Position numbers and translations under genes: made by a program
Source of the DNA: Pseudomonas sp. NC02
Lineage (GTDB): Bacteria; Pseudomonadota; Gammaproteobacteria; Pseudomonadales; Pseudomonadaceae
Direction: 5' to 3'
Assembly: GCF_002874965.1 (NCBI RefSeq)
Contig: NZ_CP025624.1
Location: 992,001 to 1,056,000 of the forward strand
Length of the DNA: 64,000 bases
Part shown: piece by piece, positions 8,995 through 15,570 of the stretch
Layout of the letters: each line of letters starts with the position of its first letter
Position numbering within the stretch: position 1 is the first letter of the stretch
The notes under the pieces: model-generated
The model's database searches: none
What the model was told of the DNA's origin: nothing
What the model saw: only the letters and a program-made list of their open reading frames with translations

Positions 8995-9939
8995 TTATCC
9001 GGCGGGGGATTTCAGGCGCACACGTGTGAGCCACGGGGTGTAGGTGCTGACTTCAATCGGCAGGGTGCGTGTGAGCAGGCGCAATGCGCGGTCGCTGTCG
9101 TCCGTCGGCAGCATCACCGTCACCCGAATGCCTTGCAGCGCCTGGCGATCGAACATCAGCACACCCGGGCGATGCCGCGCCAGGCGCTCAAGTACATCCG
9201 CCAGCGGCTCGTCGTTGGCCAGCAACTGGTGGGCCGTCCAGGCTTGCTGCTGCGCTTGCACATCAACGCTTTTCGGCGTGCCGGGCCCGCTTGCATCCAG
9301 GCGCACCTGCTCGCCGGGGCCGAGGGTAATCGTATGCCCGGCACTGTCGATGCGGGTCGAGGATTCGAGCATCTTGACCACGGTGGCGGTGTCGCTGAGT
9401 TCGACGATAAAACGCGTGCCCAGGGCGCGAATGCTGCCCTGCGGGGTGTCGACATAAAACGGGCGCTGGGTGTCCTTGGCCACTGTTACCAGAATCTCAC
9501 CATGCAGCAGTTGCACGCGGCGCTGGCTGGCGTCCAGGTGCAGGTTCACCGCAGAGCTGCCTTCCAGTTGCAGGTCGCTGCCGTCGGCCAGCAGCGTCTG
9601 GCGCCATTGGCCACGGTCGGTGCTCAGGTCGGCGAACAGATAGCCACGTTGCTCGTACTGGTACGCCGGCACCCCCGCGAGCAGCAGGGCCAGGGCGAGA
9701 CACTTGACCAGCGTTGCCCCTTGGCGAGGCTGCCGGGCCCGGCGCAATGCGGCACGGGCCGGGGCTTGTTTGAGAGGCAGCAAGTGGCCCTGAAGGCGGG
9801 CAATGGCTTGCGGGTGCTGCGGGTCGGCGGCCAGCCAGGCGCGAAACGCCTGTTCGTTGGCGGCATTGCCTTCGTGATCCAGCCGCACCAGCCATTCGGC
9901 GGCCTGGCGCAGCACAGCGTGGGGCAGAGGCTGGTTCAT
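8995..9939 (-). CDS. fecR: FecR family anti-sigma/sigma-regulator
   Basis: 314 aa transmembrane regulator. Residues 1-75 are the cytoplasmic FecR N-terminal domain (AAEWLVRLDHEG, FRAWLAADPQHPQA), one membrane segment follows (CLALALLLAGVPAY, ~85-100), then the periplasmic FecR domain (RGQWRQTLLADGS, TPQGSIRALGTRF) and a C-terminal STN-like segment. It relays receptor occupancy to the ECF sigma factor. ATG at 9937-9939 overlaps the fecI stop as ATGA, indicating translational coupling; the upstream in-frame extension to 9960 is rejected for that reason. The receptor gene lies 75 bp downstream on the same strand. Confidence 0.92.
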   Translation of the reverse strand: MNQPLPHAVLRQAAEWLVRLDHEGNAANEQAFRAWLAADPQHPQAIARLQGHLLPLKQAPARAALRRARQPRQGATLVKCLALALLLAGVPAYQYEQRGYLFADLSTDRGQWRQTLLADGSDLQLEGSSAVNLHLDASQRRVQLLHGEILVTVAKDTQRPFYVDTPQGSIRALGTRFIVELSDTATVVKMLESSTRIDSAGHTITLGPGEQVRLDASGPGTPKSVDVQAQQQAWTAHQLLANDEPLADVLERLARHRPGVLMFDRQALQGIRVTVMLPTDDSDRALRLLTRTLPIEVSTYTPWLTRVRLKSPAG

Positions 9940-10451
9940 GGCTGGGCGCACGCATCGCACGCCAGCAAGGCTTCCACCAGATCGTTCTGTACTGTGCGCA
10001 CCGAGACACCCAGGCGCTGGGCGATTTGCGCCTGGTCCAGGCCTTCGAGGTAACGCAGGATGAAGGTGTCGCGGATCCGCTTGTGCATGCGTGCCAAGGC
10101 CCGGTCGATCGCCTCAAGCATTTGCGCGGCTTGCAGGATCTGCTCCGGCGAAGGCGCCTGTTCAAGGTACGCGGCGCAGCGTTCGAGCTCTTCGCGGTAG
10201 GCCTGTTCCAGGCGTCGGCGGCGGCCATTGTCCATCAGCAACCGGCGCGCGATGGTGGCCAGATAAGCCCGTGGCTCACCCGGCGCCACGTAAGTACCCG
10301 ATGCCAGCAAGCGTACGAAAGTGTCTTGCGCCACGTCGGCCGCCTGATGGGAGCAATGCACGCGACGCCGCAACCAGGTCAACAACCAGCCGTGGTAGCC
10401 GCGGTACAGCGCATCGAGCGTAGGAGCGTCGGTGGGCGAAGACAGCTTCAT
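9936..10451 (-). CDS. fecI: FecI-type ECF sigma factor
   Basis: 171 aa iron-starvation ECF sigma factor with region 2 (HCSHQAADVAQDTFVRLL, RAYLATIARRLLMDNGRR) and region 4 (LEGLDQAQIAQRLGVSVRTVQNDL). It should direct RNA polymerase to the promoter of the adjacent TonB receptor when the FecR partner is activated. It is first in the fecI-fecR-receptor set and lies directly downstream of a Fur-box-like sequence, so iron repression is likely. The C-terminus is normal for the family. Confidence 0.93.
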   Translation of the reverse strand: MKLSSPTDAPTLDALYRGYHGWLLTWLRRRVHCSHQAADVAQDTFVRLLASGTYVAPGEPRAYLATIARRLLMDNGRRRRLEQAYREELERCAAYLEQAPSPEQILQAAQMLEAIDRALARMHKRIRDTFILRYLEGLDQAQIAQRLGVSVRTVQNDLVEALLACDACAQP

Positions 10452-10467
10452 GAGAGAGAGTCGTAAG

Positions 10468-10487
10468 TGAGAATTAATCCCATTCTA
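10468..10487 (-). promoter_or_regulatory. Fur-box-like site upstream of fecI
   Basis: The sequence TGAGAATTAATCCCATTCTA, 17 bp before the fecI start, resembles the Pseudomonas Fur box (GAGAAT plus a roughly inverted ATTCT half). It fits iron-repressed expression of the ECF sigma gene. This is a consensus match by eye only. Confidence 0.5.
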
Positions 10488-11069
10488 GTGGTTTAAAACT
10501 TCGGGCTGCAATAGACGGTCGCTTGCCGGATTGATCAGTGCCGTTAACACATGGTCCGCCCAGACCCCGTTGATCCTCAGATACGCCCGCGCCTCGCCCT
10601 CTTTTTCAAACCCCAGCCGTGCCAGCAGGCGCGCACTGCGCTCATTCTCTGGGCGGTAGTTGGCCATGATTCGGTGCAGCTGCATGGCGTCGAACACATG
10701 GGCAATCGCCGCCGTCAGCGCTTCGTGCATCAAGCCTTGGCCTTGGGCGGATTTAGCCAGCGCATAACCCAAGTGGCAGGCCTGAAACGCACCGCGCACG
10801 ATGTTGCTGAAGTTGCAGGCGCCGATGATTTGGTCCTGGCTGAATATCAGCAGGTGCAACGCTTCGCCGCTGGCGGTTTTGTCGGCCATGGCGTGGAGGC
10901 GTTCGGTGATGGCGTCCGGTTCAAAAAAGGCGTCGTCACGCGAAGGCTCCCAAGGCTGCAGAAAGGCGCGATTTTGCAGCAGGTACATTTGCAGGGCGCG
11001 AGCGTGGGAAGGGTGGGCGCCCAGCAGTAAGAGGCGGTCAGTGCTGATGCCGGTAGCGGGGAATGTCAT
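10485..11069 (-). CDS. RimJ/RimL-type GNAT N-acetyltransferase
   Basis: 194 aa GNAT protein of the RimJ/RimL class (ISTDRLLLLGAHPSHARAL start, RGAFQACHLGYALAKSAQGQ core, then HRIMANYRPENERSARLLARLGFEKEGEARAYLRINGVWADHVL end). Characterised relatives acetylate ribosomal protein N-termini, amino acids or antibiotics; which applies here cannot be told. ATG at 11067-11069 starts the family N-terminus. It lies upstream of fecI on the same strand, and its 3' end overlaps the fecI promoter region, so read-through is possible. Confidence 0.88.
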   Translation of the reverse strand: MTFPATGISTDRLLLLGAHPSHARALQMYLLQNRAFLQPWEPSRDDAFFEPDAITERLHAMADKTASGEALHLLIFSQDQIIGACNFSNIVRGAFQACHLGYALAKSAQGQGLMHEALTAAIAHVFDAMQLHRIMANYRPENERSARLLARLGFEKEGEARAYLRINGVWADHVLTALINPASDRLLQPEVLNH

Positions 11070-11214
11070 GCGTCACCTTCTTGTGGTTTGCCAGCCGGGC
11101 TATCCTGCCGCTTCAGTCGTACAGAATCCAGCCAGGCTGGCATTCACATAATTCTTACCCGGGCACGGCTATGATGCTCGTCCTTATGCAATAAGCCTGA
11201 CAGGGCAACCCATT

Positions 11215-12255
11215 ATGAATGTGAGCGTTCTCTACGCGTTGGCTGCTGCGGCGTTGTTCGGCGCCAGCACTCCGCTTGCCAAGCTCTTGGGGCTGGATAC
11301 GCCGCCCATCCTGTTGGCAGGGCTGCTCTATCTGGGCAGCGGCCTGGGACTGGCCATCGTTCGGTTTGCTCGCGACCACGGCTGGAAACGGCCCGGGCTT
11401 GCAGCCGGAGAGTGGCCCTGGTTGGTGGGCGCCATTGTCTTTGGGGGCGTGCTTGCGCCTGTGGCGCTCATGTACGGGCTCACCCGCACAGCGGGCGCCA
11501 CCGCATCGCTGATGCTCAATCTTGAGTCGGTGCTCACGGCCGTGCTGGCGTGGGTCGTGTTCAAAGAGAACGCAGATCGCCGCATCGTGATCGGCATGAT
11601 CGCTATTGTTCTGGGCGGGATCGTTTTGTCATGGCCGCACGGGACAGCGACGGCTCATGATTGGACGGGGCCGCTGGCCGTGGCGTTCGCCTGTTTTTGT
11701 TGGGCCATCGACAATAACCTGACCCGTAAGGTCTCTGCCTCGGATGCGCTGTTTATCGCCGGCAGCAAAGGCTTGGCGGCGGGTGTGGTCAATTGCTGTT
11801 TGGCGTTGGCCATCGGGTCGCAACTGCCAGCGGTGGCCACGCTCGGGTCAACCATGGTGGTTGGGCTGCTTGGGTATGGCGTGAGTCTGGTGCTGTTTGT
11901 GCTCGCTCTGCGCGGGCTTGGCAGTGCGCGCACCGGCGCCTATTTTTCCACGGCTCCTTTCCTGGGCGCGGTCATCTCGATCCTGATCCTGGGCGAGTCA
12001 GTTTCGCTGATGTTCTTGCTCGCGGCCGCCTTGATGGCCATCGGGGTGTGGATTCATCTGATGGAACATCATGCGCACGAGCATCAGCACGATCCCCTCA
12101 TGCACGGTCATCGCCATACACACGATGAGCACCACCAGCATGTGCATAACTTTGCGTGGGACGGTACCGAGCCACATAGTCATGCCCATGAGCACGCACC
12201 GATCCAGCACAGTCATGCGCATTTTCCCGATGTACACCATCGGCATAAACACTGA
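11215..12255 (+). CDS. EamA/DMT family transporter with histidine-rich C-terminal tail
   Basis: 346 aa inner-membrane protein. Residues ~1-280 are ten hydrophobic helices forming two EamA repeats (LAAAALFGASTPLAKLLG start; second repeat AVAFACFCWAIDNNLTRK). After the last helix (LMAIGVWIHLM) comes a ~64-residue tail with 24 histidines, rich in HxH patterns, much like the metal-binding loops of ZIP, CDF or Ni/Co carriers. Metal efflux or metal-sensing export is a reasonable inference, since most DMT exporters lack such a tail. A rho-independent terminator follows. No divalent-metal operator was recognised upstream. Confidence 0.87.
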   Translation: MNVSVLYALAAAALFGASTPLAKLLGLDTPPILLAGLLYLGSGLGLAIVRFARDHGWKRPGLAAGEWPWLVGAIVFGGVLAPVALMYGLTRTAGATASLMLNLESVLTAVLAWVVFKENADRRIVIGMIAIVLGGIVLSWPHGTATAHDWTGPLAVAFACFCWAIDNNLTRKVSASDALFIAGSKGLAAGVVNCCLALAIGSQLPAVATLGSTMVVGLLGYGVSLVLFVLALRGLGSARTGAYFSTAPFLGAVISILILGESVSLMFLLAAALMAIGVWIHLMEHHAHEHQHDPLMHGHRHTHDEHHQHVHNFAWDGTEPHSHAHEHAPIQHSHAHFPDVHHRHKH

Positions 12256-12296
12256 CGTCTGTGGGGCAATAGGGCGGTTTACTTTTCTGCAGGCAT

Positions 12297-12330
12297 AAAA
12301 AAACGGCCTACCTTTCGGTAAGCCGTTTTT
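12297..12330. terminator. Bidirectional rho-independent terminator
   Basis: An A-run, a stem (ACGGCCTACC / GGTAAGCCGT, with mismatches near the loop) and a T-run on both sides. It lies between the rightward EamA gene and the leftward tRNA-Met and can serve both. Confidence 0.85.
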
Positions 12331-12336
12331 AGTACT

Positions 12337-12413
12337 TGGTGGCTACACAGGGACTTGAACCCCGGACCCCAGCATTATGAATGCTATGCTCTAACCAACT
12401 GAGCTATGTAGCC
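12337..12413 (-). tRNA. tRNA-Met (CAT), elongator type
   Basis: 77-nt cloverleaf with encoded CCA. Acceptor GGCTACA pairs with TGTAGCC; D arm GCTC/GAGC; anticodon stem TAGCA/TGCTG with loop TTCATAA (anticodon CAT); T arm with GTTCAAG. The paired G1-C72 rules out initiator tRNA-fMet. Overall it matches elongator tRNA-Met rather than the CAT-anticodon tRNA-Ile2 (lysidine) type. Confidence 0.93.
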
Positions 12414-12424
12414 AAGTGGCGCGC

Positions 12425-12453
12425 ATTATTCGCGGAGAACGGGAATGCGTCAA
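12425..12453 (-). promoter_or_regulatory. Sigma70 promoter of tRNA-Met
   Basis: On the minus strand, TTGACG (12448-12453) is followed after 17 bp by AATAAT (12425-12430) and then a GC-rich discriminator (GCGCGCC) just before the tRNA. This is a classical strong, stringently controlled stable-RNA promoter. Confidence 0.75.
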
Positions 12454-12563
12454 GCGCTTTTTTTGAAAATTTATCTACGCTATCAACTGTTTAACGGGAA
12501 ACACCGGGTTTGGTGACGAGCGGTTGGGGTTTGCGCAGGTCCCAAGGCAGCGAAGATCAAAAG

Positions 12564-12651
12564 GTGGGAGCGGGCTTGCTCGCGAATGCGGTGTGTCAGT
12601 CAGCAGAGGTATTGGCTGGTCCACCGCCTTCGCGAGCAAGCCCGCTCCCAC
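12564..12651. repeat. Paired REP element (REPIN)
   Basis: Inverted REP units GTGGGAGCGGGCTTGCTCGC and its complement flank a ~47-bp spacer. It lies between the tRNA-Met promoter and the 3' end of the DUF3077/DUF6124-like gene. Confidence 0.88.
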
Positions 12652-12682
12652 ATTTGATCTGCGGTGTTCTGGCGTTCGCGCG

Positions 12683-13003
12683 TCAGGTTTTGCGCGGGTG
12701 CAGGCACTCTATCGAGCGGTCGACCATGGCCTTGGCGATTTCCAGCAGGTGCCATACCGCGAGGACTTTCGCACGCTCGGGGCTTTGCAGTTGTTCGCCA
12801 CAGTCGAGCGCGGTGGCCGAGGCGCTGTGCAGCAGGTCGGCAGTGAAGAGCAGGGAGTCTTCGAAGCTGATTTCGTCGCTGATGGCGTAGAAGTTTGTCG
12901 AGGGTTGCGGCGGATCGGTCGGCAAGTAGTGGTCGAGCGCTCGGGTGAAGGCGGCGCGGTCTTTGGCCTGGTCACGGGGTGGATCGGGGACAATTTTAAA
13001 CAT
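12683..13003 (-). CDS. Small DUF3077/DUF6124-like protein
   Basis: 106 aa soluble protein (MFKIVPDPPRD start) resembling a Pseudomonas-specific family annotated DUF3077/DUF6124, which often occurs in several copies per genome and has no known function. The middle segment (ISFEDSLLFTADLLHSASATALD) and the C-terminal helix (VLAVWHLLEIAKAMVDRSIE) are typical as far as I remember. AGGAG lies 7 bp before the ATG. It is preceded by a long structured leader (separate entry) that can pair with this Shine-Dalgarno. I recognise the family, not a function. Confidence 0.75.
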   Translation of the reverse strand: MFKIVPDPPRDQAKDRAAFTRALDHYLPTDPPQPSTNFYAISDEISFEDSLLFTADLLHSASATALDCGEQLQSPERAKVLAVWHLLEIAKAMVDRSIECLHPRKT

Positions 13004-13010
13004 GGCATAG

Positions 13011-13187
13011 CTCCTGATTAACTTGGAGCCGTACCGCTCGCGACTAAACGAAGGGTGGCGGCTGTACGCAGGTTAGTCGACCGGCTAATCAGGAAAACCC
13101 GGCGCACCCGAAGGTGCCCTGCGCACAGCCACCATGAAACCTCATGGGAGCATGCGCCTGATATAAGTCCGGGCGACTAAACCCGAT
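13011..13187 (-). ncRNA. Structured 5' leader RNA (candidate cis-regulator / pseudoknot) of the DUF3077-like gene
   Basis: On the minus strand a long stem pairs 13118-13133 (GGTGGCTGTGCGCAGG) with 13054-13073 (CCTGCGTACAGC... with a 3-nt bulge). Its loop holds a UUCG-capped hairpin (13101-13118, GGCACC-TTCG-GGTGCGCC) and TCCTGATTA (13086-13094), which is perfectly complementary to TAATCAGGA at 13012-13020, the Shine-Dalgarno region. TTAGTCG occurs at 13174-13180 and 13042-13048, and its complement CGACTAA lies in the loop at 13074-13080, allowing alternative pairings. It is untranslated and GC-rich with compensating pairs. Ligand or trigger is unknown. Confidence 0.6.
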
Positions 13188-13334
13188 CACTGAAAACCAG
13201 CGACGGACCGAAGACTAGCCACCGACTCCCCCAGGCACAAGGCCGAAAGATTCTCTAGGAAACGTCCCGCAAATTAAAGGGATTCATCTTGCTGGCCCTT
13301 TACAAACCATGACCGCTGCATCGATTCATCTACT

Positions 13335-13350
13335 CGTTAGCCTGCTAACG
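13335..13350. promoter_or_regulatory. Perfect palindrome CGTTAGC-CT-GCTAACG (possible operator)
   Basis: A 7-bp perfect inverted repeat with a 2-bp centre lies 80 bp upstream of the MFS exporter start, in a 426-bp intergenic region that also holds the divergent leader RNA. The form suits a TetR- or LysR-type repressor site. No regulator gene is adjacent. Confidence 0.4.
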
Positions 13351-13429
13351 GGATAGCCTTCCTGCACCCAAAAGTGGCACATTGTCGCACCTGCACCTGT
13401 GCATCCATCTGCTGTACGGAAAACCTCCC

Positions 13430-14647
13430 ATGGCTCTGAGCAATTCCCAGCCCTCCGTGGCTACGGCGCCTGCCGCCGGGCAAACCAGCCCGTTGGTGAT
13501 GCGTGTAATCGGCGCGGTGGCGCTGGCGCATTTGATCAATGACTTGATCCAGTCGGTACTGCCCTCGATCTACCCGATGCTCAAGGCCAATTACGGCCTG
13601 ACGTTCACCCAGGTCGGCCTGATCACCCTCACGTTCCAGCTCACCGCGTCCCTGCTGCAGCCGTGGGTCGGTTATTACACCGACCGTCATCCCAAGCCGT
13701 ACCTGTTGCCCTGCGGGATGATCTGTACGCTGGTGGGCATCCTGATGATGTCCCAAGTGGGCAGCTTCCCGCTGATCCTGCTGGCGGCGGGGCTGATTGG
13801 TATCGGCTCGTCGACCTTCCACCCGGAAGCCTCCCGCGTGGCGCGCCTGGCCTCGGGCGGGCGTTATGGTTTGGCGCAGTCGACGTTCCAAGTGGGCGGT
13901 AATGCCGGCTCGGCCTTCGGCCCGTTGCTGGCGGCGGCGATCATCATTCCGTTCGGCCAGGGCAATGTGGCCTGGTTCGGCCTGTTCGCGGTGTTTGCGT
14001 TGTTTGTGCTGTATGCGATCAGCCGCTGGTACGCCCACCACTTGAACCTGTTCAAGCTCAAGCAAGGCCAGGCGGCCACTCACGGCCTGTCCAAGGGCCG
14101 GGTGCTGAGCGCGCTGTTGGTGCTGGGGCTGCTGGTGTTTTCCAAGTACTTCTACATGGCCAGTTTCACCAGTTACTTCACCTTCTACCTGATCGAGAAG
14201 TTCGACCTGTCGGTGGCCAGTTCCCAGCTGCATCTGTTCCTGTTCCTCGGCGCGGTGGCGGCGGGCACGTTCTTTGGCGGGCCGATTGGCGACAAGATCG
14301 GCCGTAAGGCAGTGATCTGGTTTTCGATCCTCGGCGTGGCGCCGTTCACCCTGATTCTGCCCCATGTGGACCTGTTCTGGACCAGCATCCTGAGCGTGGT
14401 GATCGGCTTTATCCTGGCTTCGGCGTTCTCGGCGATTGTGGTGTACGCGCAAGAATTGGTGCCGGGCAATGTGGGGATGATCGCCGGGGTGTTCTTCGGT
14501 CTGATGTTCGGTTTTGGCGGGATCGGTGCGGCGTTGCTGGGGCACCTGGCAGACATCCACGGCATCGAGTACGTGTACACGCTGTGCTCGTTCCTGCCGC
14601 TGTTCGGGGTGTTGGCGATTCTGTTGCCGCGTACCAAAAAGGCCTGA
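13430..14647 (+). CDS. fsr: MFS efflux transporter, fosmidomycin-resistance (Fsr) type
   Basis: 405 aa, twelve predicted helices. The sequence ALAHLINDLIQSVLPSIYPMLK and the motif-A-like GYYTDRHPKPY and GGPIGDKIGRKAVIW loops match the Fsr (fosmidomycin resistance) branch of the MFS; GIGSSTFHPEASRVARLASGG is also Fsr-like. It should export small toxic compounds using the proton gradient. ATG at 13430 (MALSNSQPSV) is chosen; the open frame back to 13382 adds an unlikely N-terminus. A palindrome upstream may be an operator. Confidence 0.88.
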   Translation: MALSNSQPSVATAPAAGQTSPLVMRVIGAVALAHLINDLIQSVLPSIYPMLKANYGLTFTQVGLITLTFQLTASLLQPWVGYYTDRHPKPYLLPCGMICTLVGILMMSQVGSFPLILLAAGLIGIGSSTFHPEASRVARLASGGRYGLAQSTFQVGGNAGSAFGPLLAAAIIIPFGQGNVAWFGLFAVFALFVLYAISRWYAHHLNLFKLKQGQAATHGLSKGRVLSALLVLGLLVFSKYFYMASFTSYFTFYLIEKFDLSVASSQLHLFLFLGAVAAGTFFGGPIGDKIGRKAVIWFSILGVAPFTLILPHVDLFWTSILSVVIGFILASAFSAIVVYAQELVPGNVGMIAGVFFGLMFGFGGIGAALLGHLADIHGIEYVYTLCSFLPLFGVLAILLPRTKKA

Positions 14648-14761
14648 TACTAGGTCAATCGAGTCGGGCAGATATCCCTGCTGCCCAACGCTTGCGTCAA
14701 ACGGGTAAATCAACTGCTCCTGCAAAGGGTGTCGGCGTTGCGCCGGTGCCCTGATTTACGC

Positions 14762-15307
14762 CTACAGCGGGTTGTAGGTGGCCCGCTTCAGGTGTTCGCG
14801 CGCCCGGGACAAACGTGAGCGCACGGTGCCAATGGGGATGTCCATGGCGTCGGCGGTGTCCTGGTAGCTGCCGTCGGTCTCCAGTGAGGCGTACAGCGTT
14901 TTACGCATTTCCAGCGGCAAATCCGTGATCGCCCGCAGGGTTCTTTCGAGCTTGCGGTTGACCTCGAACTGCCAGTCCAGGTTGTTGTTGTCTTCCTGCC
15001 CATGCCACAGCGCCTCATCGAACTCGCAATGCACCGGCTTGGCATACATGCGCCGAAAGTGATTGCGGATCAGGTTCTGGGCAATCCCGCACATCCACGT
15101 GCTGACGGTGGCCTGGCCGCTGAAGCGGTCTCGGCTGCGCCAGGCCTCCAGGTACGTCAGTTGCAGAATATCGTCTGCATCTTCCGGGTTGAGTACGCGT
15201 TTATGAATGAAGCGCCGGAGTTTCTTGTGGTGGTCTTCCGACAGGTTCTGGATGGAGCGGTGCGGGTCAGGTGTAAGGTGAACTAAAACATCGATAGGGA
15301 TATCCAT
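14762..15307 (-). CDS. hrpL: ECF sigma factor HrpL/RspL, master activator of the type III system
   Basis: 181 aa ECF sigma factor with region 2 (DADDILQLTYLEAWRSRDRF, VSTWMCGIAQNLIRNHFRRMY) and region 4 (ETDGSYQDTADAMDIPIGTVRSRLSRAREHLKRA). Length and position next to hrpJ identify it as HrpL (RspL in P. fluorescens). HrpL recognises hrp boxes, three of which are present in this cluster. Its own promoter (15361-15377) is sigma54-type with an IHF site behind it, so it depends on the HrpS-type activator encoded at 32.0-33.0 kb. It has no C-terminal extension. Confidence 0.92.
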   Translation of the reverse strand: MDIPIDVLVHLTPDPHRSIQNLSEDHHKKLRRFIHKRVLNPEDADDILQLTYLEAWRSRDRFSGQATVSTWMCGIAQNLIRNHFRRMYAKPVHCEFDEALWHGQEDNNNLDWQFEVNRKLERTLRAITDLPLEMRKTLYASLETDGSYQDTADAMDIPIGTVRSRLSRAREHLKRATYNPL

Positions 15308-15331
15308 GATTTTTTCCTCAGGGTAGACACG

Positions 15332-15348
15332 GTCGAAATGATTTCGAC
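15332..15348 (-). promoter_or_regulatory. Hairpin in hrpL 5' untranslated region
   Basis: GTCGAAA-TGA-TTTCGAC is a perfect 7-bp stem with a 3-nt loop between the sigma54 promoter and the hrpL start. In the mRNA leader it could influence stability or translation. Confidence 0.55.
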
Positions 15349-15360
15349 GGGAACCCTCTT

Positions 15361-15377
15361 AGCACTGCCTGTGCCAA
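15361..15377 (-). promoter_or_regulatory. Sigma54 promoter of hrpL
   Basis: On the minus strand TTGGCACAGGCAGTGCT matches the -24/-12 consensus (YTGGCACGRNNNTTGCW) at nearly every position, with GG and GC separated by the required 10 bp. It lies 54 bp upstream of the hrpL ATG. Confidence 0.88.
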
Positions 15378-15391
15378 GGGAAAAAAATTCA

Positions 15392-15404
15392 CAACTAATT
15401 GATT
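15392..15404 (-). promoter_or_regulatory. IHF binding site upstream of hrpL
   Basis: On the minus strand AATCAATTAGTTG fits WATCAANNNNTTR exactly and lies in an A/T-rich tract (15381-15420) behind the sigma54 promoter, where IHF would bend DNA so that the bound HrpS activator reaches the polymerase. Confidence 0.72.
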
Positions 15405-15510
15405 TATATAAATAAATATCTTGTTTCCAGGCTTTTTTGTGCAAGGTTTTGCACAAGTGGCTGCGGGCGCGTGCCGATCTTTTCACATGCCCGGTATCGT
15501 CGATAAACAT

Positions 15511-15539
15511 GGAACCGTAACGGGATTGCCAGCCACACA
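15511..15539 (+). promoter_or_regulatory. hrp box upstream of hrpJ operon
   Basis: GGAACC (15511-15516), 16-bp spacer, CCACACA (15533-15539): an exact match to the HrpL promoter consensus GGAACC-N15/16-CCACNNA. It ends 31 bp before the hrpJ ATG and should drive the hrpJ-to-hrcU operon. Confidence 0.92.
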
Positions 15540-15570
15540 AGGAAACGAAACTTCCTGTCCAGGCATCTCC

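Noticed and set aside
12337..12413. tRNA-Ile2 (lysidine) for the CAT anticodon tRNA
   Set aside because: The body follows elongator tRNA-Met rather than the Ile2 pattern; initiator is excluded by the paired G1-C72.
13337..14725. 462-aa open frame on the minus strand
   Set aside because: Antisense to the MFS exporter, Gln/Arg-rich composition typical of shadow frames.
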